From: a bacterium
Lineage (GTDB): Bacteria; Bacillota; Clostridia; Christensenellales; Aristaeellaceae
Direction: 5' to 3'
Assembly: GCA_029009515.1 (NCBI GenBank)
Contig: JAQXJZ010000147.1
Span: forward strand, 1-40,684
DNA: 40,684 bases
Position numbers and translations under genes: made by a program. The first letter of the stretch is position 1; each line of letters starts with the position of its first letter. Positions 29,991-39,152 of this stretch are shown one piece after another. Under the pieces are notes generated by a model. That model was given only the letters and a program-made list of their open reading frames with translations. It had not been told where the DNA came from and searched no databases.

Positions 29991-30259
29991 TTTTCATCCC
30001 ATGCGGGCATGCGCTGGCCGTGCACGTTGCAGGTGGATACCAGAATCACGTCATCGCCGATGCGGCGGATGTTTTCCCACGGGATGACCAGGCCGCATTT
30101 TTCGCCGCGCAGGCTTTGCAGAAAGCTGGTGTCGGCAGGCGTGACCAGCGCGGTCACGCGGCTGTCGCAAGGGTCGAATTCGATGTCCATCACGCGGCCC
30201 AGCCGCCTGCCGTCGTGTACGTCGATCACCTCTTTGGTGCGCAGCTCGCTCAGCGTCAT
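29984..30259 (-). CDS. YlmC/YmxH-family PRC-barrel sporulation protein
   Basis: A 91-residue protein; the ATG at 30259 has GGAGG six bases upstream. The sequence [29 protein letters not shown] and the later [19 protein letters not shown] match the small PRC-barrel family YlmC/YmxH of spore-forming Bacillota. Family members are linked to sporulation, but their mechanism is unknown. A Cys is the last residue. It precedes nrdR in the same orientation, with nrdR under its own promoter. Confidence 0.85.
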   Translation of the reverse strand: MTLSELRTKEVIDVHDGRRLGRVMDIEFDPCDSRVTALVTPADTSFLQSLRGEKCGLVIPWENIRRIGDDVILVSTCNVHGQRMPAWDENC

Positions 30260-30303
30260 GACCGGCCTCCTTGCTTTCCGGGGAGTTGCGGGGGAGTACA
30301 AAC

Positions 30304-30331
30304 AGGATATGCAATGGCGGACGGCTGTAAA
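30304..30331 (-). promoter_or_regulatory. Candidate promoter of the YlmC-like gene
   Basis: On the minus strand TTTACA (30331-30326), 16 bases, TATCCT (30309-30304). A sporulation-specific sigma factor could be used instead. Confidence 0.4.
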
Positions 30332-30361
30332 ACCGCTCTTTCCCAAAACGTCGAAAAATGG

Positions 30362-30367
30362 TACAAT
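30362..30367 (+). promoter_or_regulatory. -10 box of the walJ-rlmH unit
   Basis: TACAAT preceded by TGG. The -35 region (around CTTTCC, 30338-30343) is poor. A short stem GTCCC...GGGAC follows in the leader near 30374-30389. Confidence 0.45.
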
Positions 30368-30406
30368 AGGGCGGTCCCGCATGTGGGACGAAAGGAGCCA
30401 ACTGCC

Positions 30407-31204
30407 TTGACTCAGTTTTGTACGCTTTTCAGCGGTTCCAGCGGAAACGCTGTGTATCTTTCCACCGATCGCGGGGCGATCCTCATCGACTGCGGCATGA
30501 GCGGCAAGCAGACGCTGGACGCCATGAGCGCCGCCGGGCTGGACCCCTGCGGCGTGCAGGCCATTCTCATCACCCACGAGCACAGCGACCATGTGAAAGG
30601 CGCGGGCATTTTGTCGCGCAGGCTGCATGTGCCCATCTACGCAACGGAAGGCACGTGGATGGGCATGGAAAACGCGCTGGGCGATGTGCCGCTGCACCAC
30701 CGCATCGCCATCACGGCGGGCGAGAGCTTTTTTCTGAATGATCTGGAGATCATGCCGTTTTCCATCCCGCACGACGCCAATGATCCCGTGGGCTACCGCA
30801 TCTATACGCCCAGAACCAGCGTGGCCGTGACCACCGACCTGGGCTACTTTGCCGACAACGTCCGCGATGCGGTGACGGGCGCGGAAGTGGTGCTTCTGGA
30901 AAGCAATCACGATCCCGATATGCTCAGGCGCAACCCCCATTATCCCACACACCTGAAACAGCGTATTCTGGGGCGCAAGGGTCACCTGAGCAACGAAAGC
31001 GGCGCTGAGGCGGCGCTGACGCTGGCGCAGAGCGGTACGCGTCATCTGCTGCTGGGGCATTTGAGCAGCGAAAACAACACGCCTGATTTGGCCTATCGCA
31101 CCACGCACGAGGCGCTCAGCCGCGCAGGCGCAGAGGTGGGGCAGGATGTGACGCTGCATGTGGCGGCGCGCTATCAGACCAGCTGCATGTTCATGGTGGA
31201 ATGA
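30407..31204 (+). CDS. walJ: WalJ/YycJ-family MBL-fold hydrolase
   Basis: A 265-residue protein starting at TTG 30407, with AAAGGAG nine bases upstream. FCTLFSGSSGNAVYLSTDRGAILIDCG at the start and ITHEHSDHVKGAGILSRRL (His 57, Glu 58, His 59, Asp 61, His 62) are the YycJ signature. GYRIYTP...VAVTTDLGY and LLGHLSSENNTPDLA supply the further metal ligands. The family is a probable nuclease tied to the WalKR locus. Here it leads a unit with a small gene and rlmH, as in other Bacillota, but walKR is not in the window. Confidence 0.9.
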   Translation: MTQFCTLFSGSSGNAVYLSTDRGAILIDCGMSGKQTLDAMSAAGLDPCGVQAILITHEHSDHVKGAGILSRRLHVPIYATEGTWMGMENALGDVPLHHRIAITAGESFFLNDLEIMPFSIPHDANDPVGYRIYTPRTSVAVTTDLGYFADNVRDAVTGAEVVLLESNHDPDMLRRNPHYPTHLKQRILGRKGHLSNESGAEAALTLAQSGTRHLLLGHLSSENNTPDLAYRTTHEALSRAGAEVGQDVTLHVAARYQTSCMFMVE

Positions 31205-31216
31205 GGAGGACGAAAG

Positions 31217-31477
31217 ATGAAGCTTCGGCTGTTGGACGAAGTGCTGGAGTTGGGCGAGCGCGGCATTGCGCTTTTGTGGATGGAGGCTGGCGATGATGTG
31301 CGCCCCTATGCCGGCATGAAGCTGCGCGATGCGCGCGGCAACGTGCACGCGGTGGCCTCCGTCAGCGAGCATGACGAGCTGACCACGCTGTATCTGCCCG
31401 AAGGAAACGCCGATTATTTCGGCCGCCTGTTCCGCGATATCCGCGTGGACGCCACGCTGTTTGAGGAGGTGCGCTGA
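31217..31477 (+). CDS. Small protein of unknown function between walJ and rlmH
   Basis: An 86-residue protein, GAGGACG before the ATG, 13 bases after walJ. It is acidic with alternating strands (IALLWMEAG, MKLRDARGNVHAVASVSEHDELTTLYLP) and a final helix, consistent with a small beta-barrel-like fold. No membrane segment or Cys. The stop overlaps the rlmH ATG by one base, so it is probably translated. I do not recognise the family. Confidence 0.7.
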   Translation: MKLRLLDEVLELGERGIALLWMEAGDDVRPYAGMKLRDARGNVHAVASVSEHDELTTLYLPEGNADYFGRLFRDIRVDATLFEEVR

Positions 31478-31956
31478 TGGCCGTTACCGTCATTTGCGTG
31501 GGCAAGCTGCGCGAGAAATATTTTGCCGACGCGGCGGATGAATACGTAAAAAGGCTCAAGCGCATTATGCCCGTCACGGTGATCGAACTGCCGGACGAGC
31601 CGGAACCCGCCCAGCCGTCGGACAAGCTCAACGAGGCCGTCATGAAGCGCGAGGGCGAAAAAATTCTGCAAAAGATCGGCCCGCAGGATCACGTGATCGC
31701 CATGTGCATCGACGGCAGGCAGTACGAAAGCACGGAGCTGGCGCGCAAGATGAGCGACCTGTTCACCCAGGGCAAGAGCCATGTCACGTTTCTCATCGGC
31801 GGTTCGCTGGGATTGCATCCGGATGTGCTGAAGAGAGCCAACGAGCGCATGAGCATGAGCAAAATGACCTTCCCGCATCAGCTGGCACGCGTGATGCTGC
31901 TGGAGCAGCTGTTCCGCGCGGCCAAGATCAACGCGGGCGAAAGGTATCACAAATAA
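31477..31956 (+). CDS. rlmH: 23S rRNA (pseudouridine1915-N3)-methyltransferase RlmH
   Basis: A 159-residue SPOUT methyltransferase that methylates pseudouridine 1915 of 23S rRNA. VTVICVGKLREKYFADAADEYVKRL at the start, the knot segment HVTFLIGGSLGLHPDVL, and SKMTFPHQLARVMLLEQLFRA...INAGERYHK at the end are family hallmarks. Length matches (E. coli 155). It is coupled to the small upstream gene (TGATG). Confidence 0.97.
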   Translation: MAVTVICVGKLREKYFADAADEYVKRLKRIMPVTVIELPDEPEPAQPSDKLNEAVMKREGEKILQKIGPQDHVIAMCIDGRQYESTELARKMSDLFTQGKSHVTFLIGGSLGLHPDVLKRANERMSMSKMTFPHQLARVMLLEQLFRAAKINAGERYHK

Positions 31957-31962
31957 CCCGCC

Positions 31963-31991
31963 TTTACTTTATCGGCGAAAGCGGGTATAAT
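31963..31991 (+). promoter_or_regulatory. Promoter of rfbA
   Basis: TTTACT (31963-31968), 17 bases, TATAAT (31986-31991). ACCCGC (31956-31961) and GCGGGT (31981-31986) can form a stem over the spacer, which may relate to termination of rlmH or to regulation. Confidence 0.65.
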
Positions 31992-32041
31992 GGATGCAGC
32001 AAGTTTTGAGACAGTCCCCATAGGAAAGGAGCGTTTTCCTG

Positions 32042-32932
32042 ATGAAAGGCATTATTCTGGCCGGCGGCGCTGGTACCCGTCTGTACCCGCTGACCATGGT
32101 GACCAGCAAGCAGCTTCTGCCCATTTATGATAAGCCCATGATCTACTACCCCCTGTCCGCGCTGATGCTGGCAGGCATCCGGGAAATTCTGATCATCTCC
32201 ACGCCCACCGATACGCCCCGCTTCCGCGAGCTGCTGGGCGACGGCAGCCAGTTCGGCATCAGCCTGAGCTATGCCGTGCAGCCCTCTCCGGATGGACTGG
32301 CCCAGGCCTTCCTGATTGGCGAGGCGTTCATCGGCGAGGATGCCTGCGCCATGGTGCTGGGCGATAACATCTTCTACGGCAACGGCTTCACCGCCATGCT
32401 GCGCGAGGCGGCCCAGAATGCCGAAAACGGCCTGGCCACCATCTTTGGCTATCACGTCAACGATCCCGAGCGCTTCGGCATTGTGGAGTTTGACGCGGAC
32501 GGCAAGGTGCTTTCCGTGGAGGAAAAGCCCGCGAAGCCCAAGAGCAACTACTGCATCACCGGATTGTACTTCTATCCGGCAGGCGTGAGCAAGAAGGCGC
32601 ATGAGGTGAAGCCCAGCGCCCGCGGCGAGCTGGAAATCACCACGCTCAACGACATGTATCTCAAGGAAGGCAGCCTGCGCGCCAAGGTGATGGGCCGCGG
32701 CTTTGCGTGGCTGGATACTGGCACCATGGACAGCCTCATTGAGGCCGCCAACTTTGTGCAGATGGTGGAAAAGCGCCAGAGCGTGAAGATTGCGGCACTG
32801 GAGGAGATCGGCTACAAGAAGGGCTGGATCGACAAGGAAAAACTGCTGGAATCCGCCCAGCGCTACGGCAAGTCCCCCTACGGCGAGCATCTCAAGCATG
32901 TGGCCGACGGCGGGCTGATGTACGACAAATAA
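32042..32932 (+). CDS. rfbA: Glucose-1-phosphate thymidylyltransferase
   Basis: A 296-residue nucleotidyltransferase making dTDP-glucose, first step of dTDP-rhamnose synthesis. [18 protein letters not shown] (1-18) is the nucleotide loop; [26 protein letters not shown] (about 107-115), [19 protein letters not shown] and [12 protein letters not shown] are RmlA signatures. Length fits (E. coli 293). AAAGGAG precedes the ATG. No rfbB, rfbC or rfbD is adjacent. Confidence 0.97.
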   Translation: MKGIILAGGAGTRLYPLTMVTSKQLLPIYDKPMIYYPLSALMLAGIREILIISTPTDTPRFRELLGDGSQFGISLSYAVQPSPDGLAQAFLIGEAFIGEDACAMVLGDNIFYGNGFTAMLREAAQNAENGLATIFGYHVNDPERFGIVEFDADGKVLSVEEKPAKPKSNYCITGLYFYPAGVSKKAHEVKPSARGELEITTLNDMYLKEGSLRAKVMGRGFAWLDTGTMDSLIEAANFVQMVEKRQSVKIAALEEIGYKKGWIDKEKLLESAQRYGKSPYGEHLKHVADGGLMYDK

Positions 32933-32940
32933 AACTTTCA

Positions 32941-32980
32941 GCAGTGCAGGAGAACCGCAAATCCCCTGCACTGCCTTTTT
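32941..32980 (+). terminator. Terminator of rfbA
   Basis: GCAGTGCAGG (32941-32950) pairs with CCTGCACTGC (32965-32974), loop of 14, then CTTTTT. Confidence 0.9.
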
Positions 32981-32996
32981 GGTTGGAGGATGAAGC

Positions 32997-33557
32997 ATGG
33001 AACTTTGGGACGCCTATGATGTGAGTGGATGCCGCGTGGATGGCACGCTGGTGCGCGGCGAGCCGATCCCGGACGGGGTGTATTCTCTGGTGGTAGGCAT
33101 CCTGGTGGAGCATGCAGATGGCACCTTCCTGCTCATGCTGCGCGATCCCAACAAGGACACCTGGCCCGGCGTATATGAGGCCACCTCCGGCGGTGCGGCG
33201 CTGAAAGGCGAAACGCCGGAAGAAGCCGCAAGGCGCGAGCTGTTTGAAGAAACCGGCGTGCACGCCGAAACCCTCATTCCGCTGTATGAGGAAATCAGCC
33301 ACAGAAGGCACGGCGTGTACCGCGGCTTTCTGTGCAAAACGGATTGCGACAAGCAAAGCATCACCCTGCAGAAGGGCGAAAACGCCGGCTATCTGTGGGC
33401 GACGCGCGATGAAGTGCGCGATATGATAAACGAGGTCCCCTGCCGCTGCATCATCCAGAACGGCGTGCGCGCCTATCTGGGTCTGCCCGACGACGGAACC
33501 AGCGATGGGTTCCGCCTCTTGACAGAAAAGCACGCTTCGTGTAGAATAAATGATTGA
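32997..33557 (+). CDS. Nudix hydrolase
   Basis: A 186-residue protein. The Nudix box is complete: Gly 66, Glu 72, Arg 80-Glu 81, Glu 84-Glu 85, Gly 87. The N-terminal WDAYDVSGCRVDGTLVRGEPIPDGVYS resembles Idi/YfcD-type or MutT-like Nudix proteins that start with a short beta hairpin. The substrate is unknown. GGTTGGAGG precedes the ATG. The 3' end of the coding sequence contains the promoter of the pyr operon. Confidence 0.9.
   Translation: MELWDAYDVSGCRVDGTLVRGEPIPDGVYSLVVGILVEHADGTFLLMLRDPNKDTWPGVYEATSGGAALKGETPEEAARRELFEETGVHAETLIPLYEEISHRRHGVYRGFLCKTDCDKQSITLQKGENAGYLWATRDEVRDMINEVPCRCIIQNGVRAYLGLPDDGTSDGFRLLTEKHASCRIND
33519..33547 (+). promoter_or_regulatory. Promoter of the pyrC-carA-carB-pyrK-pyrD operon, inside the Nudix gene
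   Basis: TTGACA (33519-33524, full consensus), 17 bases, TAGAAT (33542-33547). The spacer carries GCACG-CTT-CGTGT, a short dyad. The leader of about 30 bases is too short for a PyrR-type attenuator. Confidence 0.78.
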
Positions 33558-33584
33558 GTAAATACGGAAGGGGGAGCTCGGCCA

Positions 33585-34814
33585 GTGCTGCTCAACAATG
33601 CGTTGGTATTCCAGCAGGGAAAGCTCAGCAGGAAAAATGTTTCCATTTCTCCTGACGGCGTTCTTGCTGTTTCCGCTGTTTCTTCGGCGGACGTGTCTCA
33701 TTATTCCTTTCTTGTCACACCGGGTCTTGTTGATGTTCATGTGCATCTTCGGGAGCCGGGATTTTTTTATAAGGAAACCATTGCCAGCGGCACAAAGGCT
33801 GCGGCAAGGGGCGGCTACACCGCCGTGTGCGCCATGCCCAACCTGAATCCTGCGCCTGATACCATGGAGCACCTGCAGGAGCAGCTGGACATCATCGAGC
33901 GCGACGCCGAGGTGTGGGTGATGCCATACGGCTGCATCACCATGGGCCAGAAGGGCCGCGGCGAACTGTGCGATTTTGCCTCCATGGCTCCTTATGTGGC
34001 AGGTTTCTCCGATGACGGCAAGGGCGTGCAGGACGACGACACCATGCGCGAGGCCATGAAGCGCGTGAAGGCCGTGGGCGGCATGATCGTGGCCCACTGC
34101 GAGGACGAAAGCCTCTTGTTCAACGGCTACATCCACGACGGCGAGTACGCAAAGGCGCACGGCCATCGCGGCATCTCCAGCGCCAGCGAATGGAAGCAGG
34201 TGGAGCGCGATCTCCAGCTGGTGCGCGAAACCGGCTGCCGCTACCACGTGTGCCATGTGTCCACCAAAGAGACGGTGGATCTCATCCGCAAGGCCAAGGC
34301 GGAGGGCCTCGACGTGACCTGCGAAACCGGCCCGCACTACCTGACCATGTGCGACATGGAGCTTCAGGAGGACGGCCGCTTCAAGATGAATCCGCCCATC
34401 CGCTCGGCGCAGGACCGCGACGCGCTGGTGGAAGGCTTGCTGGACGGCACCATCGACATCATCGCCACCGACCATGCGCCCCACAGCGCGGAGGAAAAGA
34501 GCCGCGGGCTGGAAAAGAGCCTGATGGGCGTGGTGGGTCTGGAAACGGCGTTTGCGGTGCTGTATACCAGGCTGGTCAAGACCGGCAAGGTGCCGCTGGA
34601 TGTGATCCTCAGGGCCATGACGGATAACCCGCGCAAGCGCTTCGGCCTGCCGGAAAATCCGGATGACTTCTCCGTGTTCGATCTGGACGCGCAGTACACC
34701 ATCAACCCCGATACCTTCGTGAGCATGGGCCATGCCACGCCTTTTGAAGGCTGGCAGGTTCAGGGCGATTGCATCTATACTTCAGTAGGAGGCGAAGCAG
34801 TATGGCAGAAATGA
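33585..34814 (+). CDS. pyrC: Dihydroorotase
   Basis: A 409-residue class I dihydroorotase of the Bacillus type, catalysing carbamoyl-aspartate to dihydroorotate. GTG start at 33585 after AAGGGGGAG. Zinc motif DVHVHLREPG (His 52, His 54), further ligands in VAHCEDESL and CHVSTKE, and catalytic Asp in IIATDHAPHS (near residue 303). MNPPIRSAQDRDALVEGLLDGTID is a family hallmark. It overlaps the carA start by 13 bases. No pyrB or pyrR precedes it. Confidence 0.96.
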   Translation: MLLNNALVFQQGKLSRKNVSISPDGVLAVSAVSSADVSHYSFLVTPGLVDVHVHLREPGFFYKETIASGTKAAARGGYTAVCAMPNLNPAPDTMEHLQEQLDIIERDAEVWVMPYGCITMGQKGRGELCDFASMAPYVAGFSDDGKGVQDDDTMREAMKRVKAVGGMIVAHCEDESLLFNGYIHDGEYAKAHGHRGISSASEWKQVERDLQLVRETGCRYHVCHVSTKETVDLIRKAKAEGLDVTCETGPHYLTMCDMELQEDGRFKMNPPIRSAQDRDALVEGLLDGTIDIIATDHAPHSAEEKSRGLEKSLMGVVGLETAFAVLYTRLVKTGKVPLDVILRAMTDNPRKRFGLPENPDDFSVFDLDAQYTINPDTFVSMGHATPFEGWQVQGDCIYTSVGGEAVWQK

Positions 34815-35893
34815 AAAAGCAGCGCAAGCTGGTGCTGGAAAACGGCAATGAGTACGTCGGCACCGGTTTTGGCTCCATGAACGAGGCGCTGTATGAAATG
34901 GTGTTCAACACCTCCATGGTGGGCTATCAGGAGCTGGTGACCGATCCCGGCTACACCGCCCGCATCCTGATGATGACCTACCCCCTCATCGGCAGCTATG
35001 GCATCAACGATGAGGACCATGAAAGCCGCACCCCCATGCTGGGTGGCCTGGTGGTTCGCGAATATTGCGATTCTCCCTCCAACTTCCGCTATACCAAGAC
35101 GCTGGCTGAACTGCTGGAGGAAAACGGCATTCCCGGTCTGGAAGGCGTGGACACCCGCGAAATCTGCCGCGTGCTGCGCAGCGAAGGCAGCCAGCGCGCG
35201 CTGATCTGCGATGTGGACGTGGAAAAGGAAGAAGCGCTTGCGCGCATCCGCGCCTATGAAGCGCCCACCGACCTCATCCAGCGTGTCAGCTGCAAAAAGA
35301 AGTGGTACGCCCGCACGCCCAATCCGCGCTACAGCGTGGTGGCCATCGACACCGGCATCCGCCTCAGCCTCATCCGCGAGCTCAACCAGCTGGGCTGCAA
35401 CGTGACCATCGTTCCCTACGACACCTCTGCCGAAACCATCCTCGGCTTCAAGCCGGATGGCCTGCTTTTGCCCAACGGCACCGGCAGCCCCGCCTATGCC
35501 GGCGCGGTGGTGGATACCGTGCGCGAGCTGCGCGGCAAGCTGCCCATCTTCGGCGTGGGCATGGGCCATCAGATTGTGTGCATGGCCTGCGGCGGCAAGA
35601 CACGCCGCCTCAAGGTGGGCCACAACGGCGGCAATCAGCCTGTGCGCGTGCTGGAGACCGGCGCGCTGGAGATGACCAGCCAGAACCATCAGCATGTGGT
35701 GGACGAGGCCTCGCTGGAAGGCACCGGCCTGAAGGTGACCCACCGCAATCTGCTGGACAACACCATCGAGGGCGTGGCGCACGAGACGGCCAGGCTGTTC
35801 AGCGTGCAGTACCAGCCCCACGACGGCGGCAAGCTCTTCGGCAAGTTCATTGCGATGATGGAGGAGGAAAAGAAAAATGCCAAAGCGTACTGA
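34802..35893 (+). CDS. carA: Carbamoyl-phosphate synthase small subunit, glutaminase triad lost
   Basis: A 363-residue CarA starting at ATG 34802, nine bases after AGGAGG, inside the end of pyrC. The N-terminal subunit-interface domain (about 8-140) is well conserved ([34 protein letters not shown]). The class I amidotransferase domain (about 175-355) keeps its outline: PNGTGSP for [17 protein letters not shown] for PIFGICLGHQ, TSQNH, then [10 protein letters not shown]. By alignment with E. coli CarA, the nucleophile Cys 269 is Gly 253, His 353 is Gln 338 and Glu 355 is His 340. Glutamine hydrolysis should be abolished. CarB next door looks intact. The gene is open and well conserved, so it is under selection and probably structural or regulatory. 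Confidence 0.93.
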   Translation: MAEMKKQRKLVLENGNEYVGTGFGSMNEALYEMVFNTSMVGYQELVTDPGYTARILMMTYPLIGSYGINDEDHESRTPMLGGLVVREYCDSPSNFRYTKTLAELLEENGIPGLEGVDTREICRVLRSEGSQRALICDVDVEKEEALARIRAYEAPTDLIQRVSCKKKWYARTPNPRYSVVAIDTGIRLSLIRELNQLGCNVTIVPYDTSAETILGFKPDGLLLPNGTGSPAYAGAVVDTVRELRGKLPIFGVGMGHQIVCMACGGKTRRLKVGHNGGNQPVRVLETGALEMTSQNHQHVVDEASLEGTGLKVTHRNLLDNTIEGVAHETARLFSVQYQPHDGGKLFGKFIAMMEEEKKNAKAY

Positions 35894-38800
35894 TATCCAC
35901 CGCATTCTGGTCATCGGTTCCGGCCCCATCGTCATCGGCCAGGCGGCTGAGTTTGACTATGCCGGCACCCAGGCCTGCCTGGCCCTGCGCGAGGAAGGCT
36001 ACGAGGTGATCCTGGTCAACTCCAACCCCGCCACCATCATGACTGATACCGACATCGCCGACAAGGTCTATATGGAACCCCTGACGCTGGAGTATCTGGC
36101 CAAAATCCTGCGCTACGAGCGCCCGGACGCCATCCTGCCCGGCCTGGGCGGTCAGACGGGTTTGAACCTGGCCATGCAGCTCAAGCGCAAGGGCGTGCTG
36201 GATGAGTGCCAGGTGGAAATCCTGGGCACCAGCTTTGGGAGCATCGACAAGGCCGAGGACCGCGAAAAGTTCAAGGAACTGTGCGAGGAGCTGGGCGAGC
36301 CCGTGCTGCCCTCCCTGATCGCCACCTCCATGGAGGAGGGCTTCAAGGCGGCGGAGGAGATCGGCTATCCTGTGGTGCTGCGTCCTGCGTTCACGCTGGG
36401 CGGCACCGGCGGCGGCTTTGCCGACAACCGCGAAGAGATGGAAGACCTGCTCAAGAACGCGCTTAAGCTGTCCCCCGTGCATCAGGTGCTGGTGGAAAAG
36501 AGCATCAAGGGCTACAAGGAGATCGAATTTGAGGTGATGCGCGACTGCAACGACACCGCCATCGCCATCTGCTCCATGGAAAACGTGGACCCCGTGGGTA
36601 TCCACACCGGCGACTCCATCGTGGTCGCGCCCGCTCAGACCCTCACCCTGAAGGAATACAACATGCTGCGCGACAGCGCGCTCAAGATCATCCGCGCGCT
36701 CAAGATTGCCGGCGGCTGCAACGTGCAGTTTGCGCTGGATCCGTACTCCTTCCAGTACTACCTCATCGAGATCAACCCCCGCGTGTCCCGCTCCTCCGCA
36801 CTGGCCTCCAAGGCCAGCGGCTTCCCCATCGCCCGCGTGACAGCCAAGGTGGCGCTGGGCATGCATCTGGAGGAGATCAATCTGGGCAATGTGCCCGCCA
36901 GCTTTGAGCCCTCGCTGGACTATGTGGTCACCAAGATGGCGCGCTTCCCCTTCGACAAGCTCGAGGGCGCATCCAACAAGCTGTCCACCCAGATGAAGGC
37001 GACCGGCGAGGTCATGTCCATCGGCCGCACGATGGAGGAGAGCTTCCTCAAGGCCGTGCGCTCGCTGGAGACCGGCGTGTGCCATATCTACAACCCGCGC
37101 TTCGACCACATGAGCATTGACGAGATGCTGGATTACATCCGCGAAGGCACGGACGACCGCCTGTATGCCATCGCCCAGCTCATCCGCAACCGTGTGGACG
37201 TAGGCCTGATCTACGACCGCACCAAGATCGATACCTTCTTCCTCGACAAGATCCACAACATCGTGGAGATGGAGGAAGTGCTCAAGGCCAACCCGCGCGA
37301 TATCGAGACCCTGCGCAAGGTCAAGCGCATGGGCTTCGGCGACCGCTACATCGGCCAGGTGTGGGGCATGACGGAGCAGGAAGTGTTCTGGCTGCGCAAG
37401 GAAAACGGCGTGATGCCCGTGTACAAGACCATCGATACCTGCGCCGCCGAGTACGACAGCTACGTGCCCTACCTGTACTCCAGCTATGAGGGCGAGAACG
37501 AGTCCGTTGTCACCGACCGCAAAAAGATCATTGTGCTGGGCTCCGGCCCCATTCGCATCGGTCAGGGCGTGGAGTTTGACTACTCCACCGTGCACGCCAT
37601 CTGGACCATCCGCCGCATGGGCTACGAGGCCATCATCATCAATAACAACCCCGAAACCGTCTCCACCGACTACACCACCTCCGACAAGCTCTACTTCGAG
37701 CCCCTCACCGTGGAGGACGTGATGAACATCGTCACCCTCGAAAATCCCGAGGGCGTGGTGGTAAGCCTGGGCGGCCAGACCGCCATCAACCTGGCGGAGC
37801 GCCTGTACAACATGGGCGTGAAGATTGTGGGTACGGACGTGGAAGCCATCACCCGCGCCGAAAACCGCGACGCTTTTGAAAAGGTGATGACCGAGCTGGG
37901 CATTCCCCAGCCCAACGGCGAGGCTGTGACCGATATCGAGGCCGGCGTGCGCGTGGCCAAGCGGATCGGCTACCCCGTGCTGGTTCGCCCCAGCTACGTG
38001 CTGGGCGGCCGCGCTATGCAGATCGTGCCGGATGAAGAAGCGCTGCGCCACTATCTCAAGACCGCCGTGCTCGTCAGCGAGGATCAGCCCGTGCTGGTGG
38101 ACCACTACATCACCGGCAAGGAGCTGGAAACCGACGCGGTGTGCGACGGCGAGAACGTGTACATCCCCGGCATCATGGAGCATGTCGAGCGCACCGGCGT
38201 TCACTCCGGCGACTCCATCAGCGTCTATCCCACCTTCTCCGTGAGCGAAAAGGCGCGCCAGACCATCATCGATTACACCGTGCGTCTGGGTCTTGGCATC
38301 GGCATTGTGGGCCTGTACAACATCCAGTTCATCGTGGATAAGGACGACAACGTCTTTGTCATCGAGGTCAATCCCCGTTCCTCCCGCACGGTGCCCTTCC
38401 TGTCCAAGGCCACCGGCGTGCCTCTGGCGGATATCGCCACCAAGGTCATGCTGGGTCACAGCCTGCGCGAGCAGGGCATCACGGATGTGGTTGCGCCCGA
38501 AAAGAAGAAGTACTACGTCAAGGTCCCGGCTTTCAGCTTCTCCAAGCTGCGCGGCATGGACGCCTATCTCAGCCCTGAAATGAAGTCCACCGGCGAGGCC
38601 ATCGGCTACGACCAGAGCCTCAACCGTGCGCTGTACAAGGCCATGCAGGCCAGCGGCATGAACGTGGCCAACTACGGCACCATCTTCGTCACCACTGCCG
38701 ACAGCGACAAGGAAGAAGTGCTGCCGCTGGTGCGCCGCTTCTACGACCTCGGCTTCAACATCGAGGCCACCCGCGGCACGGCTGAGTTCCTCAAGGCGCA

Positions 38801-39056
38801 CGGCATCCGCACCCGCGTGCGCCGCAAGATCAGCGAGGGCAGCGAGGAAATCCTCGACTCCCTGCGTCAGGGCCACGTGAATTACGTCATCAATACCCGC
38901 GCTGCCGCCGCCCTCAGCCATGAGCATGATGGCGTCATGATGCGCCGCTGCGCCGTGGAAAACAACGTGACCATGTTCACCGCGCTGGACACCGTGCGCG
39001 TGCTGCTGGACGTGCTGGAGGAGATCACGCTGACCATTTCCACCATCGATTCTTAA
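35877..39056 (+). CDS. carB: Carbamoyl-phosphate synthase large subunit
   Basis: A 1059-residue two-half ATP-grasp enzyme making carbamoyl phosphate from bicarbonate, ammonia and two ATP. N-half: [66 protein letters not shown]-half from about 545: [64 protein letters not shown]. The C-terminal MGS-like allosteric domain (about 930-1050) has [21 protein letters not shown]. Length fits E. coli (1073). The ATG overlaps the carA end by 17 bases. No substitution in the ATP-grasp motifs was noticed. Confidence 0.97.
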   Translation: MPKRTDIHRILVIGSGPIVIGQAAEFDYAGTQACLALREEGYEVILVNSNPATIMTDTDIADKVYMEPLTLEYLAKILRYERPDAILPGLGGQTGLNLAMQLKRKGVLDECQVEILGTSFGSIDKAEDREKFKELCEELGEPVLPSLIATSMEEGFKAAEEIGYPVVLRPAFTLGGTGGGFADNREEMEDLLKNALKLSPVHQVLVEKSIKGYKEIEFEVMRDCNDTAIAICSMENVDPVGIHTGDSIVVAPAQTLTLKEYNMLRDSALKIIRALKIAGGCNVQFALDPYSFQYYLIEINPRVSRSSALASKASGFPIARVTAKVALGMHLEEINLGNVPASFEPSLDYVVTKMARFPFDKLEGASNKLSTQMKATGEVMSIGRTMEESFLKAVRSLETGVCHIYNPRFDHMSIDEMLDYIREGTDDRLYAIAQLIRNRVDVGLIYDRTKIDTFFLDKIHNIVEMEEVLKANPRDIETLRKVKRMGFGDRYIGQVWGMTEQEVFWLRKENGVMPVYKTIDTCAAEYDSYVPYLYSSYEGENESVVTDRKKIIVLGSGPIRIGQGVEFDYSTVHAIWTIRRMGYEAIIINNNPETVSTDYTTSDKLYFEPLTVEDVMNIVTLENPEGVVVSLGGQTAINLAERLYNMGVKIVGTDVEAITRAENRDAFEKVMTELGIPQPNGEAVTDIEAGVRVAKRIGYPVLVRPSYVLGGRAMQIVPDEEALRHYLKTAVLVSEDQPVLVDHYITGKELETDAVCDGENVYIPGIMEHVERTGVHSGDSISVYPTFSVSEKARQTIIDYTVRLGLGIGIVGLYNIQFIVDKDDNVFVIEVNPRSSRTVPFLSKATGVPLADIATKVMLGHSLREQGITDVVAPEKKKYYVKVPAFSFSKLRGMDAYLSPEMKSTGEAIGYDQSLNRALYKAMQASGMNVANYGTIFVTTADSDKEEVLPLVRRFYDLGFNIEATRGTAEFLKAHGIRTRVRRKISEGSEEILDSLRQGHVNYVINTRAAAALSHEHDGVMMRRCAVENNVTMFTALDTVRVLLDVLEEITLTISTIDS

Positions 39057-39068
39057 GGACGGGGGACG

Positions 39069-39136
39069 CCAAGGGCGCTGCCCTTGGAGCCTGGCAGGGG
39101 CTGAGCCTCTGCACCCGCATGCCGCGCTTCGCGCGG
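39069..39136 (+). repeat. Modular hairpin element, copy D, inside the pyr operon
   Basis: CCAAGGGC-GCT-GCCCTTGG (39069-39087), AGCCTG, GCAGGGGC-TGA-GCCTCTGC (39094-39112, one G-T pair), ACCCG, then after four bases CCGCGC-TTC-GCGCGG (39122-39136). It starts 12 bases after the carB stop. The last arm abuts the AGGAGGAG ribosome site of pyrK. Confidence 0.8.
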
Positions 39137-39152
39137 AGGAGGAGAGATACTT

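Noticed and set aside
29884-29997. N-terminal extension of NrdR by 38 residues
   Set aside because: It lies over the promoter and ribosome site; NrdR proteins begin with the zinc ribbon MxCPxC-type start.
31956-31991. Terminator of rlmH from the ACCCGC/GCGGGT stem
   Set aside because: The loop is long, no T-run follows, and the stem overlaps a better-supported promoter of rfbA.
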